NCBI GenBank assembly: GCA_964462125.1 | Contig: CAYWXT010000016.1 | Coordinates: 1-38,443 of the forward strand | Length of the DNA: 38,443 bases | Source: JAWLFY01 sp964462125 | GTDB taxonomy: Bacteria > Planctomycetota > Planctomycetia > Pirellulales > Pirellulaceae | Reading direction: 5' to 3' | Shown: positions 7,715 to 15,524 of the stretch, in pieces | Numbering within the stretch: the first letter of the stretch is position 1 | How the letters are laid out: the number at the start of each line of letters is the position of its first letter | The notes under the pieces: model-generated | Database searches by the model: none | The model's input: only the letters and a program-made list of their open reading frames with translations | What the model was told of the DNA's origin: nothing | Program-made: the position numbers and the translations under genes

Positions 7715-8824
7715 TCAGCAATTTTCGCCAACCAATTCGCGATACAGTCGTGCGTGGGCGTCGACCATCGCGGTGATCGAGAACTCGGATTCGATCCGCT
7801 GCTGAGCCGCCGCCCCCAGCGCCTCGGCCCGCTGGGGCGATTCCAGCAGCCGCGCTGTCTGCCGGGCGAAGTCCGCACTGTCACCGACGCTAACCAGTAC
7901 CCCGGTCTCCCCAGTGACAACCAGATCCCGGTTGCCGGGAATATCCGAGGCAATGACCGGTACCCCCGCTCGCATCGCCTCCATCACCGCATTGCTCTGC
8001 CCCTCGTAGTCGCTGGCGATCCAAAACGCCTCGGCGTGCGGCAACAGCGCCGGGACGTCGTCCCGGACGCCGGCAAAGCGAACCCGCTCTGGCGTCGTGA
8101 CCGCGTCGCGATGGCGGAGCAGTTCGCCGCGCTGAGGCCCGTCACCGATGATCACCAGACTCACCCGCTCGCAAATCGTCGCAAGCAGCTCAGCGGCCCA
8201 GATCAGATCGCGATAGCGTTTCTGCGGCCATAGCCGACCGACGGCCAAGATCAGCCGCCGGTCATGGTCAAACCCCAACCGCCGCAATGCCTCCTCCCGC
8301 GAGAGCGCCGGTGCCGGTGCCGGCTCGATCCCGTTGGGAATCACCCGGAATAGTTCCGGCGCGAGCCCGTGAGCCGCGTAGAAATCCCGAACACCGCTGC
8401 TGTTCGTCGTGATCGCTTCGGTGAAGCGGGCCAGACGGCGGTCGATGCCGAAATGCAGCGCCGTCTTCCAACGGTCGACACAACGTTCACTCGCCAAAAT
8501 ATGCGGCACCCCGGCCGTACGAGCAGCCACGCGCCCGAAACTGTTGGCCGCAAATAGCCAGGTATGAACGAAATCGGGTCGGGTTTCACGGAGATGACCG
8601 CGGAGCCGCCACAACGCCCCAGGGTCAAGCTTGAACCGCTTACCGATCAAGACCAACGGGACACCGGCTTCACGCAGTCGATCGCCCAGCGGCCCGTCGC
8701 GCGTCAGCAAAACGACGCTCACGTCAAACTCATCTCGCGGCAGGTGTTCGGCCAGCAAACACAACTGGTTTTCCGCCCCGCCGCGGTCCATCGTGGGGAT
8801 GATCAACGACACACGAATCGTCAT
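7715..8824 (-). CDS. glycosyltransferase family 4 (GT-B)
   Basis: A 369-residue GT-B glycosyltransferase of the GT4 family. The N-terminal Rossmann half carries SLIIPTMDRGGAENQLCLLA, the acceptor-side RGGAE loop typical of GT4 enzymes. The C-terminal half carries LAVGRLWPQKRY, LVIIGDGPQR and the EX7E-type donor-binding stretch SDYEGQSNAVMEAMRAGVPV. It transfers a sugar from a nucleotide-sugar donor to a growing glycan or lipid carrier; the sugar is not predictable. It is cytosolic or membrane-peripheral. Its ATG overlaps the stop of the upstream GT4 gene by 4 bases (ATGA), so the two are translationally coupled and probably act in the same surface-glycan pathway. The frame ends cleanly and no strong terminator follows. 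Confidence 0.9.
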   Translation of the reverse strand: MTIRVSLIIPTMDRGGAENQLCLLAEHLPRDEFDVSVVLLTRDGPLGDRLREAGVPLVLIGKRFKLDPGALWRLRGHLRETRPDFVHTWLFAANSFGRVAARTAGVPHILASERCVDRWKTALHFGIDRRLARFTEAITTNSSGVRDFYAAHGLAPELFRVIPNGIEPAPAPALSREEALRRLGFDHDRRLILAVGRLWPQKRYRDLIWAAELLATICERVSLVIIGDGPQRGELLRHRDAVTTPERVRFAGVRDDVPALLPHAEAFWIASDYEGQSNAVMEAMRAGVPVIASDIPGNRDLVVTGETGVLVSVGDSADFARQTARLLESPQRAEALGAAAQQRIESEFSITAMVDAHARLYRELVGENC

Positions 8825-10050
8825 GAGGCGGCCTCGCTCGAAGGACGAGATCGTGACTCACCCCCGCGACGGGAAAGCTCCTCGAACAGCCGGGCGTGAG
8901 CCTCAATCGTATCACTCAGCGGATGGGTGCGGACAAGCGCTCGCCTCAATGCCGCGGCAGCTCGCCGCCGCGCGGGCAATTGTTCCAACGCACGCCGGAT
9001 GGCGAGCCGCAGCGATTTCCCAGAACAGCTCGCGTACCATCCGATGTCTCCGTCCAGTTCCGAACCCGATGGAACCTGGATCGCATCCCGCACCAACGGG
9101 TCGTCAAGCATCACCAAGGGCAACTCCGCCTCAACCGCTGAGGGAACGAAAAAATCCAAACCCTCATGGTCGGTTTGGACGTACAGATCGGCCGCGACAA
9201 GCACATCCTGCCAATCGACAAACGAACCTGGCATCGCGATCGACGCCCGTACCCCATCAGCACGCAGGTTCGAATACATCGTCTCGCGGTTCGGCCCGTC
9301 GCCAAGGAACCACACCCGCAGATCGGGAAACCGTCGCACCAGATACGGCAGACTCTCGGCGAGCAGGTTCATCCCCGCCGCCGGCGCCATGCGACCGATG
9401 CAGAAGATCACCGGAGTGTTCTCCGAGGTCGCTAGATCGCCGTTGGCCGTCACCAATGCCCTCCTCGCCGCTGCGCGGGTTCCCGGTGTTCGCACCACCC
9501 CAGAGGCAAACCCGCGGTCGATCCGCACCACCTGCGACGCCGCGAATCCCTCGCTCAGCAACGCCCGGTGGCCCGCCGCGGTCGCAACGATCAACCGATC
9601 AGCCGAACGGGCAAAGGCATGCACGCGACGGGACGCACGAGACACCGGCCACCACGCCATATCGCTCAGTTCCCCCCAGCCTCCCAGCCGTAACGCCGTT
9701 GGTCGCTGCAGACTCCGGCCGGCATCGACCACCGCCATCGCCTCCTCCCGAACCGCATCGCAGTACATCACGTCGTACTCCGCCCCCCGCTCGCGCAGCC
9801 AATGCGTCAGGTGCCGCACATATCGTCCCATCGACCATTCGCTACGCGGCGCCGCCGCCGGTCGGTGCACCGGGATCTCCCGCAGCTTCATCGTTTGCGG
9901 CCAAGAAGCCGCGTAGCGTGGCGTCAGGATCTCGACGTTCACACCCCGGCGGTGCAGTCCCAACGCGAGCTGGAACAGGGCGCCGGCGGAATCGTGAGAA
10001 CCGTGCGGCCAGAGATGTCGACCGACCAACAGCACGCGAAGTTGACTCAC
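8821..10050 (-). CDS. glycosyltransferase family 4 (GT-B)
   Basis: A 409-residue GT4-type glycosyltransferase, more diverged than its neighbour. The N-terminus VLLVGRHLWPHGSHDSAGAL replaces the classic GGxE loop. The C-terminal half has FCIGRMAPAAGMNLLAESL, VWFLGDGPNRETM and a donor-site segment, QTDHEGLDFFVPSAVEAELP, where the EX7E motif can be read as E...E. The last 25 residues are Ser/Arg-rich. The start is a GTG whose bases overlap the TGA of the hpt-like gene (GTGA), and its own stop overlaps the next GT4 start, so three genes read as one polycistron. A role in cell-envelope or exopolysaccharide glycosylation is inferred from the pairing of two GT4 genes. Confidence 0.85.
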   Translation of the reverse strand: MSQLRVLLVGRHLWPHGSHDSAGALFQLALGLHRRGVNVEILTPRYAASWPQTMKLREIPVHRPAAAPRSEWSMGRYVRHLTHWLRERGAEYDVMYCDAVREEAMAVVDAGRSLQRPTALRLGGWGELSDMAWWPVSRASRRVHAFARSADRLIVATAAGHRALLSEGFAASQVVRIDRGFASGVVRTPGTRAAARRALVTANGDLATSENTPVIFCIGRMAPAAGMNLLAESLPYLVRRFPDLRVWFLGDGPNRETMYSNLRADGVRASIAMPGSFVDWQDVLVAADLYVQTDHEGLDFFVPSAVEAELPLVMLDDPLVRDAIQVPSGSELDGDIGWYASCSGKSLRLAIRRALEQLPARRRAAAALRRALVRTHPLSDTIEAHARLFEELSRRGGESRSRPSSEAAS

Positions 10051-10436
10051 CGCTCGCTGTCCACCGTTGTCGCTGCGATGTCCGACGGCTCCAGCACCGC
10101 CAAGTAAGGCAGGTTGCGGTACATGTCCCGATAATCCAAACCGTAGCCGACCACGAATTCGTCCGGAACTTCAAACGCTACAAAATCGGGACGCAGCTCG
10201 ACCGAATGCTTCCGACGCTTGCGAAGCAGGACCGAAGTTTTCACCGAGTGGGCGCCGAGCTCTGCCATCATTCGAGTCAGCCTGGCAAGCGTCCGGCCGG
10301 TGTCGAAGATGTCGTCGACCAAAAGCACGTCTCGATCCCGAACGTCAATCATCATCGCCGCATCCACCTGCAACTCTCCCGAAGTCGTCCCCCCACGATA
10401 ACTCGACGCCTGAATCACCCCCACCCGTTGCGGCAT
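10047..10436 (-). CDS. hpt: N-terminally truncated hypoxanthine phosphoribosyltransferase
   Basis: This 129-residue ORF matches the C-terminal two thirds of type I phosphoribosyltransferases of the Hpt/HGPRT family, which salvage hypoxanthine or guanine with PRPP. The PRPP-binding loop is intact (DVLLVDDIFDTGRTL, residues 36-50), as are the purine-binding DFVAFEVPDEFVVGYGLDY and YRNLPYLAVL. Usual family length is about 175-185. The missing N-terminal 50-odd residues should carry the first substrate loop and core strands. Upstream in the same frame there is a leucine codon, then a TGA, then sequence with no Hpt resemblance; the other two frames do not supply it either. The ATG at 10436 has a GGTGA just upstream. 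It may be a remnant, a split gene or an assembly join. Its stop overlaps the GTG of the downstream GT4 gene. Confidence 0.7.
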   Translation of the reverse strand: MPQRVGVIQASSYRGGTTSGELQVDAAMMIDVRDRDVLLVDDIFDTGRTLARLTRMMAELGAHSVKTSVLLRKRRKHSVELRPDFVAFEVPDEFVVGYGLDYRDMYRNLPYLAVLEPSDIAATTVDSER

Positions 10437-10644
10437 CAGTCACCGGGAGACGCCGCGGGAATCTTCATCCACGGGCGTCAAACTGGGGTGTTTGGGAATC
10501 ACGTGCGTGTCGTCCGAGATGAACCGAATCGCCGGGGCGCTTTGAGCCGAAAAAACACGAGCCACCCAAATCTTCGCCGATGCGCGGGCCGAAGGAAACC
10601 TCTGATCACCCGCGCAACCCATCACGCCAAGCCAGACCGATCGG

Positions 10645-11106
10645 ATGACCAACTCACAGCGTCTCGCCACCGTTCGCCGCTGCCTCACGAATTGGCTCGC
10701 CCAAAACGCAACGCCCCAACACCCGATCGGGCAATACCAAGCGGGCCAGGATGCCGAACGATCGGTCGCTCACGGCACTTCCCTGTTGGCCAGCCTAGAG
10801 ACGGAGGGCCCCGTGACGGAGGGCCCCGTGACGGAGGGCCCCGTGACGGAGGGCCCCGTCGTTCTCCCCGGCCCCGGTCGGCCACCGTTCCAAGAATCGA
10901 TTCTGATTTGCGACGGCTTCTATTGCGGCCGCCGCTTGGACGCTGGTGACTACACCGCGGTATGGTTCCTGGAAGAGGACGAGCTGAAGATCTCCGATGC
11001 GTTCGGTGACCTGAAATGTGTCCTCCGGGGAAGCGAGATCGCGGCGCTGGCCGAGGAGTCGCCGGCCGAGGCGGAACGGGGCTTCCCGGCGCGTCGCGCC
11101 GCCTGA
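10645..11106 (+). CDS. hypothetical protein with TEGPV tandem repeat
   Basis: A 153-residue ORF. Residues 1-52 are low in information. Residues 53-72 are four exact TEGPV repeats encoded by a 15-bp tandem array. The C-terminal part (QESILICDGFYCGRRLDAGD, then TAVWFLEEDELKI) reads like a small conserved beta-rich domain; two cysteines (ICDG, YCGR) sit eight residues apart. I do not recognise the family or assign a function. The true start is uncertain: GTG codons occur at each repeat junction, so a shorter protein beginning inside the array is possible, and the N-terminal 50 residues could be non-coding. The C-terminal ten residues (GFPARRAA) look unconserved. Confidence 0.55.
   Translation: MTNSQRLATVRRCLTNWLAQNATPQHPIGQYQAGQDAERSVAHGTSLLASLETEGPVTEGPVTEGPVTEGPVVLPGPGRPPFQESILICDGFYCGRRLDAGDYTAVWFLEEDELKISDAFGDLKCVLRGSEIAALAEESPAEAERGFPARRAA
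10801..10860 (+). repeat. 4 x 15-bp in-frame tandem repeat
   Basis: ACGGAGGGCCCCGTG is repeated four times; the last copy ends in C instead of G. Each copy contains the palindrome GGGGCCC/GGGCCCC. A unit of 15 bp keeps the frame, so copy-number slippage would change only the number of TEGPV units. Confidence 0.95.
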
Positions 11107-11269
11107 GGCGTGGCCCGCAAGCTTTGCCCCCACGGCGCAGGCGACGCCCGCTGCACGGAATTCCACGTGCCAGCGAGAATCATTGGGGCGCCGCCGGTGA
11201 ATCTGACGATAGACCGACTTGTGATCGGGTGCCGGGACGGGCAGCCGGTATCGCTTCATCAACGACGGG

Positions 11270-12163
11270 ATGCCAGTGACAGCTTCGCTGAAGATTTACG
11301 ACGGTCACCGCCGCCATGCCACCAGCAGTTTGCGGATCGGTCGCCGGTTGGACCAGTATCGCTTGCAGAGCCGACTCGGAGAGGGTGGCTTTGCGACCGT
11401 CTATGCAGCGTTTGATACGGTGCAACAACGCCAGGTTGCCATCAAGATTCCCGATGGGCGGTACGTCGCCAACACGCAGACACTCGACGACGTCTGGCGC
11501 GAGGTCCGGATCATGGGTTCGCTCCAGCACTCCAACATTCTCCCACTCGACGACGCCCGGCTGATCGATGGCCATTTCGTCATGGTGTTTCCCCTCGGCG
11601 AGGAGACGCTTGCGGATCGACTTTGCCGGCGTCTGTCACGGAGCACCGCGGTTGACTTTGCCTGCCAGATGATTGCGGCGGTCGCCCACGCCCACGGCCA
11701 ATCGGTGCTGCACCGTGACATCAAGCCAGAGAATTTTATCCTGTTCCCCGCCAACAAACTCTGCCTAACCGACTTCGGCTTGGCACGCATCGAACGCGGT
11801 CGGCATGACGAATCGGCCTCGGGCACGCTCGGATTCATCGCCCCGGAACAGGCGATGGGGCGGCCCTCGTTCCGCAGCGACGTTTTTTCTCTTGGGTTGG
11901 TGATCTATCGAATGTTGGCCGGTGAGCTTCCCGAATACCCCTTCGAACCGCCATTGCCCGGGTTCAATCGCCTCCGCCGGGGCCTGTCGCGAGATTTCGT
12001 CTCCTTGATTCGCAAGGCGATCGATCCGACCCCCAGTCGCCGGTTTCGCGACGCGGCCGCGATGAACAACGCCCTGCAGCGAATCCGATCGCTAACCAGC
12101 GAAGCGGGGAGTCCCCGCTCCACCCCCGCCACCGGACGCCGCAGCAAGCGGCATGCCGCTTGA
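11270..12163 (+). CDS. compact Hanks-type Ser/Thr protein kinase
   Basis: A 297-residue soluble protein kinase. All catalytic landmarks are present: the glycine loop LGEGGFATVY (residues 36-45), the ATP lysine in VAIK (K59), the alpha-C Glu near E78, HRDIKPEN (148-155), DFG (168-170), APEQ (191-194) and SDVFSLGLVIYRML. It should therefore be an active RD-type kinase phosphorylating Ser or Thr. There is no membrane segment, WD40, TPR or sensor domain, unlike many planctomycete kinases, so regulation must come from a partner or from activation-loop autophosphorylation. The C-terminal 25 residues are Ser/Arg/Lys-rich, and their DNA forms the first two hairpins of an array that continues past the stop. 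No Shine-Dalgarno is evident at the ATG. Confidence 0.88.
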   Translation: MPVTASLKIYDGHRRHATSSLRIGRRLDQYRLQSRLGEGGFATVYAAFDTVQQRQVAIKIPDGRYVANTQTLDDVWREVRIMGSLQHSNILPLDDARLIDGHFVMVFPLGEETLADRLCRRLSRSTAVDFACQMIAAVAHAHGQSVLHRDIKPENFILFPANKLCLTDFGLARIERGRHDESASGTLGFIAPEQAMGRPSFRSDVFSLGLVIYRMLAGELPEYPFEPPLPGFNRLRRGLSRDFVSLIRKAIDPTPSRRFRDAAAMNNALQRIRSLTSEAGSPRSTPATGRRSKRHAA

Positions 12164-12203
12164 AAAGCACCTCCGGTGCGCCGTCGCCCAGGCTGCCAGC
12201 CTG
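12103..12203. repeat. array of four consecutive perfect inverted repeats
   Basis: Within 101 bases there are four short perfect palindromes: AGCGGGG/CCCCGCT with loop AGT (12103-12119), AAGCGGCA/TGCCGCTT with no spacer (12146-12161, covering the first base of the kinase stop), GCACC/GGTGC with loop TCC (12167-12179) and CAGGCT/AGCCTG with loop GCC (12189-12203). They straddle the end of the kinase gene. They could act as a compound 3' end or RNA-stability element, or be an inserted mosaic of REP-like units. No T-tract follows. Confidence 0.75.
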
Positions 12204-12335
12204 CATCTCCCCGCTCGAGCCGTATCGATCTCTGCTAACATTTCCTTTCCCTGCGAAATGCTGGTCGCGGTTTCGTTCAAGGAGTGATCGATGCGCGGCG
12301 CCGCAATCCTCCCTTCGTCCTTGACCGAAAGAGAC

Positions 12336-13406
12336 ATGGAAATTTTTCGCCTCCCACCGATCGCCACCCTCACGCTGCTGCTGGCAGTCGCCGCCCCCGC
12401 TTGGTCCGCCGAGCCGGAGGAGCCGCGTGTGATCAGCCAGTTGCTGTTCGGATCGTGTGTCCGGCAAGATCAACCCGTCCCGATCTTTCGGACGATGTTG
12501 CAGGACGATCCGCAATTGCTGGTCTTTTTGGGTGACAACATCTACGCGGACACCTCGGACATGGCGGTCATGCAGGCCAAGTACGACACGCTCGCTGCCA
12601 ATGACAACTTTCGCGCCCTTCGCGCGGCCTGCCCAATTCTCGCCACGTGGGATGATCACGATTACGGTCAGAACGACGCTGGAGCGGATTTCGCTCCGCG
12701 CGCCGAGGCCGAACAATGGTTTCTCGATTTTTGGGAGGTTCCCGAACAGTCGCCTCGACGCGCCCGTCCCGGCGTCTATGGTGCCCGGCGATTTGGGCCT
12801 CCGGGAAAACGCCTGCAGGTGATTTTGCTCGACACACGCTACTTCCGTTCGCCGCTGGCCCAGGGCGAACGACGCGTCGGTGGCCCCTACGTCCCGGATG
12901 ATGATTCGGACAAGACGATGCTGGGCGAAGACCAGTGGCGATGGCTCGAGGCTCAACTCCAAATGCCAGCTGAACTCCGGCTGATCGCTTCGAGCATCCA
13001 ATGTGTCGCGGATGCCGCCGGTCAGGAAACGTGGTCCAATCTCCCCACCGAACGGAAACGGCTCTTTCAGCTGATCGAGCAAACCGGCGCCGGCGGTGTC
13101 CTGATCCTCAGCGGCGATCGCCATTGGGCAGAACTTTCGGTCGCGAACGACGAGGTCGGCTATCCGCTGTACGACCTGACCTCCAGCAGTTTCAACCAGG
13201 CTCACCCTCGCGGAACGCCCACCGACAATCGCTTTCGGGCCATCGACCCAACGTATCACAGCGAGAACTATGGAGCGATTTCCATCGATTGGGAGCATGC
13301 CGACCCGGAAATCGTGATGGAGATTCGCGATTTACAGGGGGAGGTTCAGATCGAAAAACGCCTTGATCTTAGCGAGCTTCAACCTGACAAGAAACGGGAA
13401 GACTGA
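12336..13406 (+). CDS. secreted PhoD-like phosphoesterase (alkaline phosphatase D family)
   Basis: About 356 residues from the ATG at 12336, chosen because it directly precedes a signal peptide (TLTLLLAVAAPAWSA) and has AAAGAGA just upstream; an upstream ATG at 12291 would add 15 residues. The metallophosphatase core shows FGSC, the metal-binding GDNIYADT, WDDHDYGQND and ILSGDRHWAE in the order of PhoD-like enzymes, which use Fe/Ca or similar metal centres to hydrolyse phosphate mono- and diesters outside the cytoplasm. It lacks the N-terminal beta domain of classic PhoD, so substrate may differ. It is transcribed alone, with about 170 bases between it and the kinase gene. Phosphate scavenging is the likely role. 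Confidence 0.85.
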   Translation: MEIFRLPPIATLTLLLAVAAPAWSAEPEEPRVISQLLFGSCVRQDQPVPIFRTMLQDDPQLLVFLGDNIYADTSDMAVMQAKYDTLAANDNFRALRAACPILATWDDHDYGQNDAGADFAPRAEAEQWFLDFWEVPEQSPRRARPGVYGARRFGPPGKRLQVILLDTRYFRSPLAQGERRVGGPYVPDDDSDKTMLGEDQWRWLEAQLQMPAELRLIASSIQCVADAAGQETWSNLPTERKRLFQLIEQTGAGGVLILSGDRHWAELSVANDEVGYPLYDLTSSSFNQAHPRGTPTDNRFRAIDPTYHSENYGAISIDWEHADPEIVMEIRDLQGEVQIEKRLDLSELQPDKKRED

Positions 13407-13446
13407 GCAGCGACAGTCGACGTCTTTTGTTCCGGGCAACGACCAA

Positions 13447-13468
13447 ATCGCTTCGCTCACGAAGCGAT
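13447..13468. repeat. 9-bp perfect inverted repeat
   Basis: ATCGCTTCG and CGAAGCGAT pair around a CTCA loop, in the 150-base spacer between the convergent PhoD-like and adaptor genes. It may act as a 3' end structure for the plus-strand gene, although no T-tract follows. A related CGCTTCGCGAGCG string occurs near 23442, suggesting a dispersed element. Confidence 0.6.
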
Positions 13469-13516
13469 CCATCTCGTTCCAACGCACCTCAGTGCCGGCG
13501 ACAAGGTCAAAGGGGG

Positions 13517-13558
13517 GAGGCAGCGCCGTTCGGTCGCTGCGACCTGCGAAGCTGCCTC
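13517..13558 (-). terminator. nested stem-loop at 3' end of adaptor gene
   Basis: Arms GAGGCAGC (13517-13524) and GCTGCCTC (13551-13558) are perfect 8-bp complements, with a small inner hairpin (GGTCG/CGACC) in the loop. On the minus strand the outer stem is followed by a C-run and TTT. The arm overlaps the stop codon of the adaptor gene. It is a plausible weak terminator; the short T-run leaves doubt. Confidence 0.45.
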
Positions 13559-15089
13559 AGGGGTGGGCGACGCCGAGGGATTCGCTGGCGCCGGCGAGGA
13601 AGTCTTTCGTGTCGGTCCGCTTGATCTGGACCTCTGCCAGTTCGCCTTCGCCGATGCTGCGGGCGTCACTGATCTGACAGGCGACCAGTTCGTTGGGAGT
13701 CAGGCCTGAGAGCACCTCGGCGCGGTGGCCATCGTTCTGGCCGATCCAGACTGGCACTTTGGTGAGCCGCCCGTCTCGGACGACGTAGAGATCACCCCGG
13801 CTGTTCTCGGTGCCCACCGCGACGCTGGCCGCCGGCACGGTCACGCTTTCCGCCGGCGGCGGGGAGTGGAGGGTCACCGATCCGTACATGCCGTCGATGA
13901 GCCGTCCGTCGTCGTTCGGCAGGTCGACCTCGACGCGCATCGTCCGTGTCTTGCGATCCTGGAAGCGGGCGACCCGTGCCACTTTCCCTTCGAAGACTTC
14001 ACCGTGCAGGGCATCGATCCGGACTTCGGCGCGATCCTCGGGATTGATATAGGGCACGAACCGGTCGGGGACGGAGACGACGACCTTCATCTGATCGGTC
14101 CGCGAGACTTTGAACATCGGCTGGCTGCCTCCCTCAGCAGCGGATTGTACAAAGTTGCCTGGGTCGACATTCCGCTGGGTGACGACGCCTGAAAAGGGCG
14201 AGGTGATATTGCAGTAGCGGAGCATGATTTCGGCGTGCTCCACCTCCGAGGCGGCGACTGCCACGGCGGCGTGGGCGGTGGAACACTCGGCCTCGGCCAG
14301 CTCCACGCGGGGGCCAACTTCTTCCCAGCGGGCCTTGGCGACGCGAACGGCCTGGCGCGCCCGCTGTTCGGCCGATCGGGCGATCTCCAACAGGTGCCGC
14401 TTTTCGTCCAGCAATTTCTCCTCAATCGCCCCTTGCCGGACGAGCTGGTCCAGACGCTTCGTTTCCTTTTCGTACAGCCGGCGTTCGAGGACGTGCTGCT
14501 GAATCTTCGATTCCGCCTCGCTGACAACCGCCTCGGCTGTTTCCTGCTCACCCTGCATGACATTGAGTCGGGCATCACACTCCCGCGCCTCCCCGCGAGC
14601 CTGCTCCAGCAGACTCTTGCGGCGCTGGAGCTCTTGAGCCAGTTCGGGGACATCGAGTTCGGCCAGCGGTTCGCCCGCTTCGACCTCCGCACCGATATCC
14701 ACGTGAATCGCCTGCAGGTACCCCGACACCTTGGCGAAGACATCAGCCGCTTCGGCCGCCTCGACCGAGCCGGTTTGGACGATCCGTCGTGCGAGCCCGC
14801 CCGCGGCCGGATGAGCCACGCAGAGTTGCTTTGGAGCCGTGAGGGAATCGAGTCGCTCAGCCTGCGATTGCCCGGAGCGCTCGACGCGCAACGTCGTGTC
14901 GGCCGTCTTCGCGTCCGAGTCGGGCGCTCCACCCAGTCCGAGGGTAAGGCCCCCGGCGGCGACGCTCAAAAGTAGCGGGCCGGTGACCCAAAGCCGCCGC
15001 GCGCTTTTGGTTGCAGGGGACTTGGTTGCAGGGGAGTTCTTGGATACGGAGGAAACGCGGTCTGTGGTAGGTCGATGAGCAGGCGTCAA
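13557..15089 (-). CDS. RND efflux periplasmic adaptor (membrane fusion protein, HlyD/AcrA-like)
   Basis: A 510-residue adaptor linking an inner-membrane pump to an outer-membrane channel. A cytoplasmic N-tail is followed by one membrane anchor (LWVTGPLLLSVAAGGLTLGL). The biotinyl-lipoyl half (VFAKVSGYLQAIHVDIGAEV) comes next, then a long coiled-coil hairpin of about 150 residues rich in Glu, Arg and Ala, the second lipoyl half (ITSPFSGVVTQRNVDPGNFV), and beta-barrel and membrane-proximal domains (MKVVVSVPDRFVPYI, VPAASVAVG). The long hairpin suits a TolC-type partner. The start is a TTG supported by AAGGAG eight bases upstream; no in-frame ATG precedes the anchor. The N-tail holds two SPATK repeats. 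The gene is divergent from its RND pump across a 435-base regulatory gap. Confidence 0.9.
   Translation of the reverse strand: MTPAHRPTTDRVSSVSKNSPATKSPATKSARRLWVTGPLLLSVAAGGLTLGLGGAPDSDAKTADTTLRVERSGQSQAERLDSLTAPKQLCVAHPAAGGLARRIVQTGSVEAAEAADVFAKVSGYLQAIHVDIGAEVEAGEPLAELDVPELAQELQRRKSLLEQARGEARECDARLNVMQGEQETAEAVVSEAESKIQQHVLERRLYEKETKRLDQLVRQGAIEEKLLDEKRHLLEIARSAEQRARQAVRVAKARWEEVGPRVELAEAECSTAHAAVAVAASEVEHAEIMLRYCNITSPFSGVVTQRNVDPGNFVQSAAEGGSQPMFKVSRTDQMKVVVSVPDRFVPYINPEDRAEVRIDALHGEVFEGKVARVARFQDRKTRTMRVEVDLPNDDGRLIDGMYGSVTLHSPPPAESVTVPAASVAVGTENSRGDLYVVRDGRLTKVPVWIGQNDGHRAEVLSGLTPNELVACQISDARSIGEGELAEVQIKRTDTKDFLAGASESLGVAHP
15007..15036 (-). repeat. 2 x 15-bp in-frame tandem repeat
   Basis: Two 15-bp copies differing at the last base encode SPATK-SPATK in the cytoplasmic tail of the adaptor protein. 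The unit preserves the reading frame, like the 15-bp repeat at 10801. Confidence 0.85.
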
Positions 15090-15524
15090 AAGCGATCACT
15101 CCTTCGCGGTCTCCTCAAGCGAAACCGCGCACAGTGTGGGGAGGAAATGGGAGGCCCTGTCTGGGGATGAGAACGCGACACAGCGGGCAACTCGGGCTAG
15201 GCTCCTGATCGGAATCTACGTCGCAAGGTCGCCGTGGCAAACGAGTTCCGCCCAATTCTCAAAATCAACAGTCCGAACCCCTCCAACTTTCGGCATTGCT
15301 CTTGGTATTCCTTCAAGAAATCTACAAAATGCCACCCCCTCGGCCCGGTTCAAAAATCCGGTTTGCTCTCATGCCCACCCCCTTCCCGCAATGCCGGGAA
15401 AAGGGGGCAGAAGCCGTCCTCGCGACCGATTCTGCATATTCAAACAGGGCCTACAGTTGAGAGGCCTCTCGAGGACACCTGCCTCCAACATCCCCACCCC
15501 GGCCCAGAACGGTCTGCACCCGCC
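15090..15524. promoter_or_regulatory. divergent regulatory region between adaptor and RND pump
   Basis: A 435-base gap between the adaptor gene (minus) and the pump gene (plus), so promoters for both must lie here. Visible elements are a hairpin with arms around CCCCC-TTCCCG / CGGGAA-GGGGG (15378-15407) and the perfect 12-bp palindrome GAGAGGCCTCTC (15459-15470), 54 bases before the pump ATG and a possible operator. CATATT at 15435 is a weak -10 candidate with no good -35. The frame of the pump stays open through part of this region, but no protein similarity supports coding there. No regulator gene is adjacent. Confidence 0.45.

Noticed and set aside
10440..10688. 82-codon minus-strand frame directly upstream of hpt, as its missing N-terminus
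   Set aside because: It is in frame but ends at a TGA and shows no Hpt-like residues; it also overlaps the plus-strand gene at 10645.
8631..10949. 772-codon open frame on the plus strand
   Set aside because: It runs antisense through two GT4 genes and hpt with clear domain motifs; its own product is Arg/Pro/Ser-rich without any motif, as expected opposite GC-rich codons.
11964..13298. 444-codon open frame on the minus strand
   Set aside because: Antisense to the PhoD-like gene and the end of the kinase, both of which have catalytic motifs.
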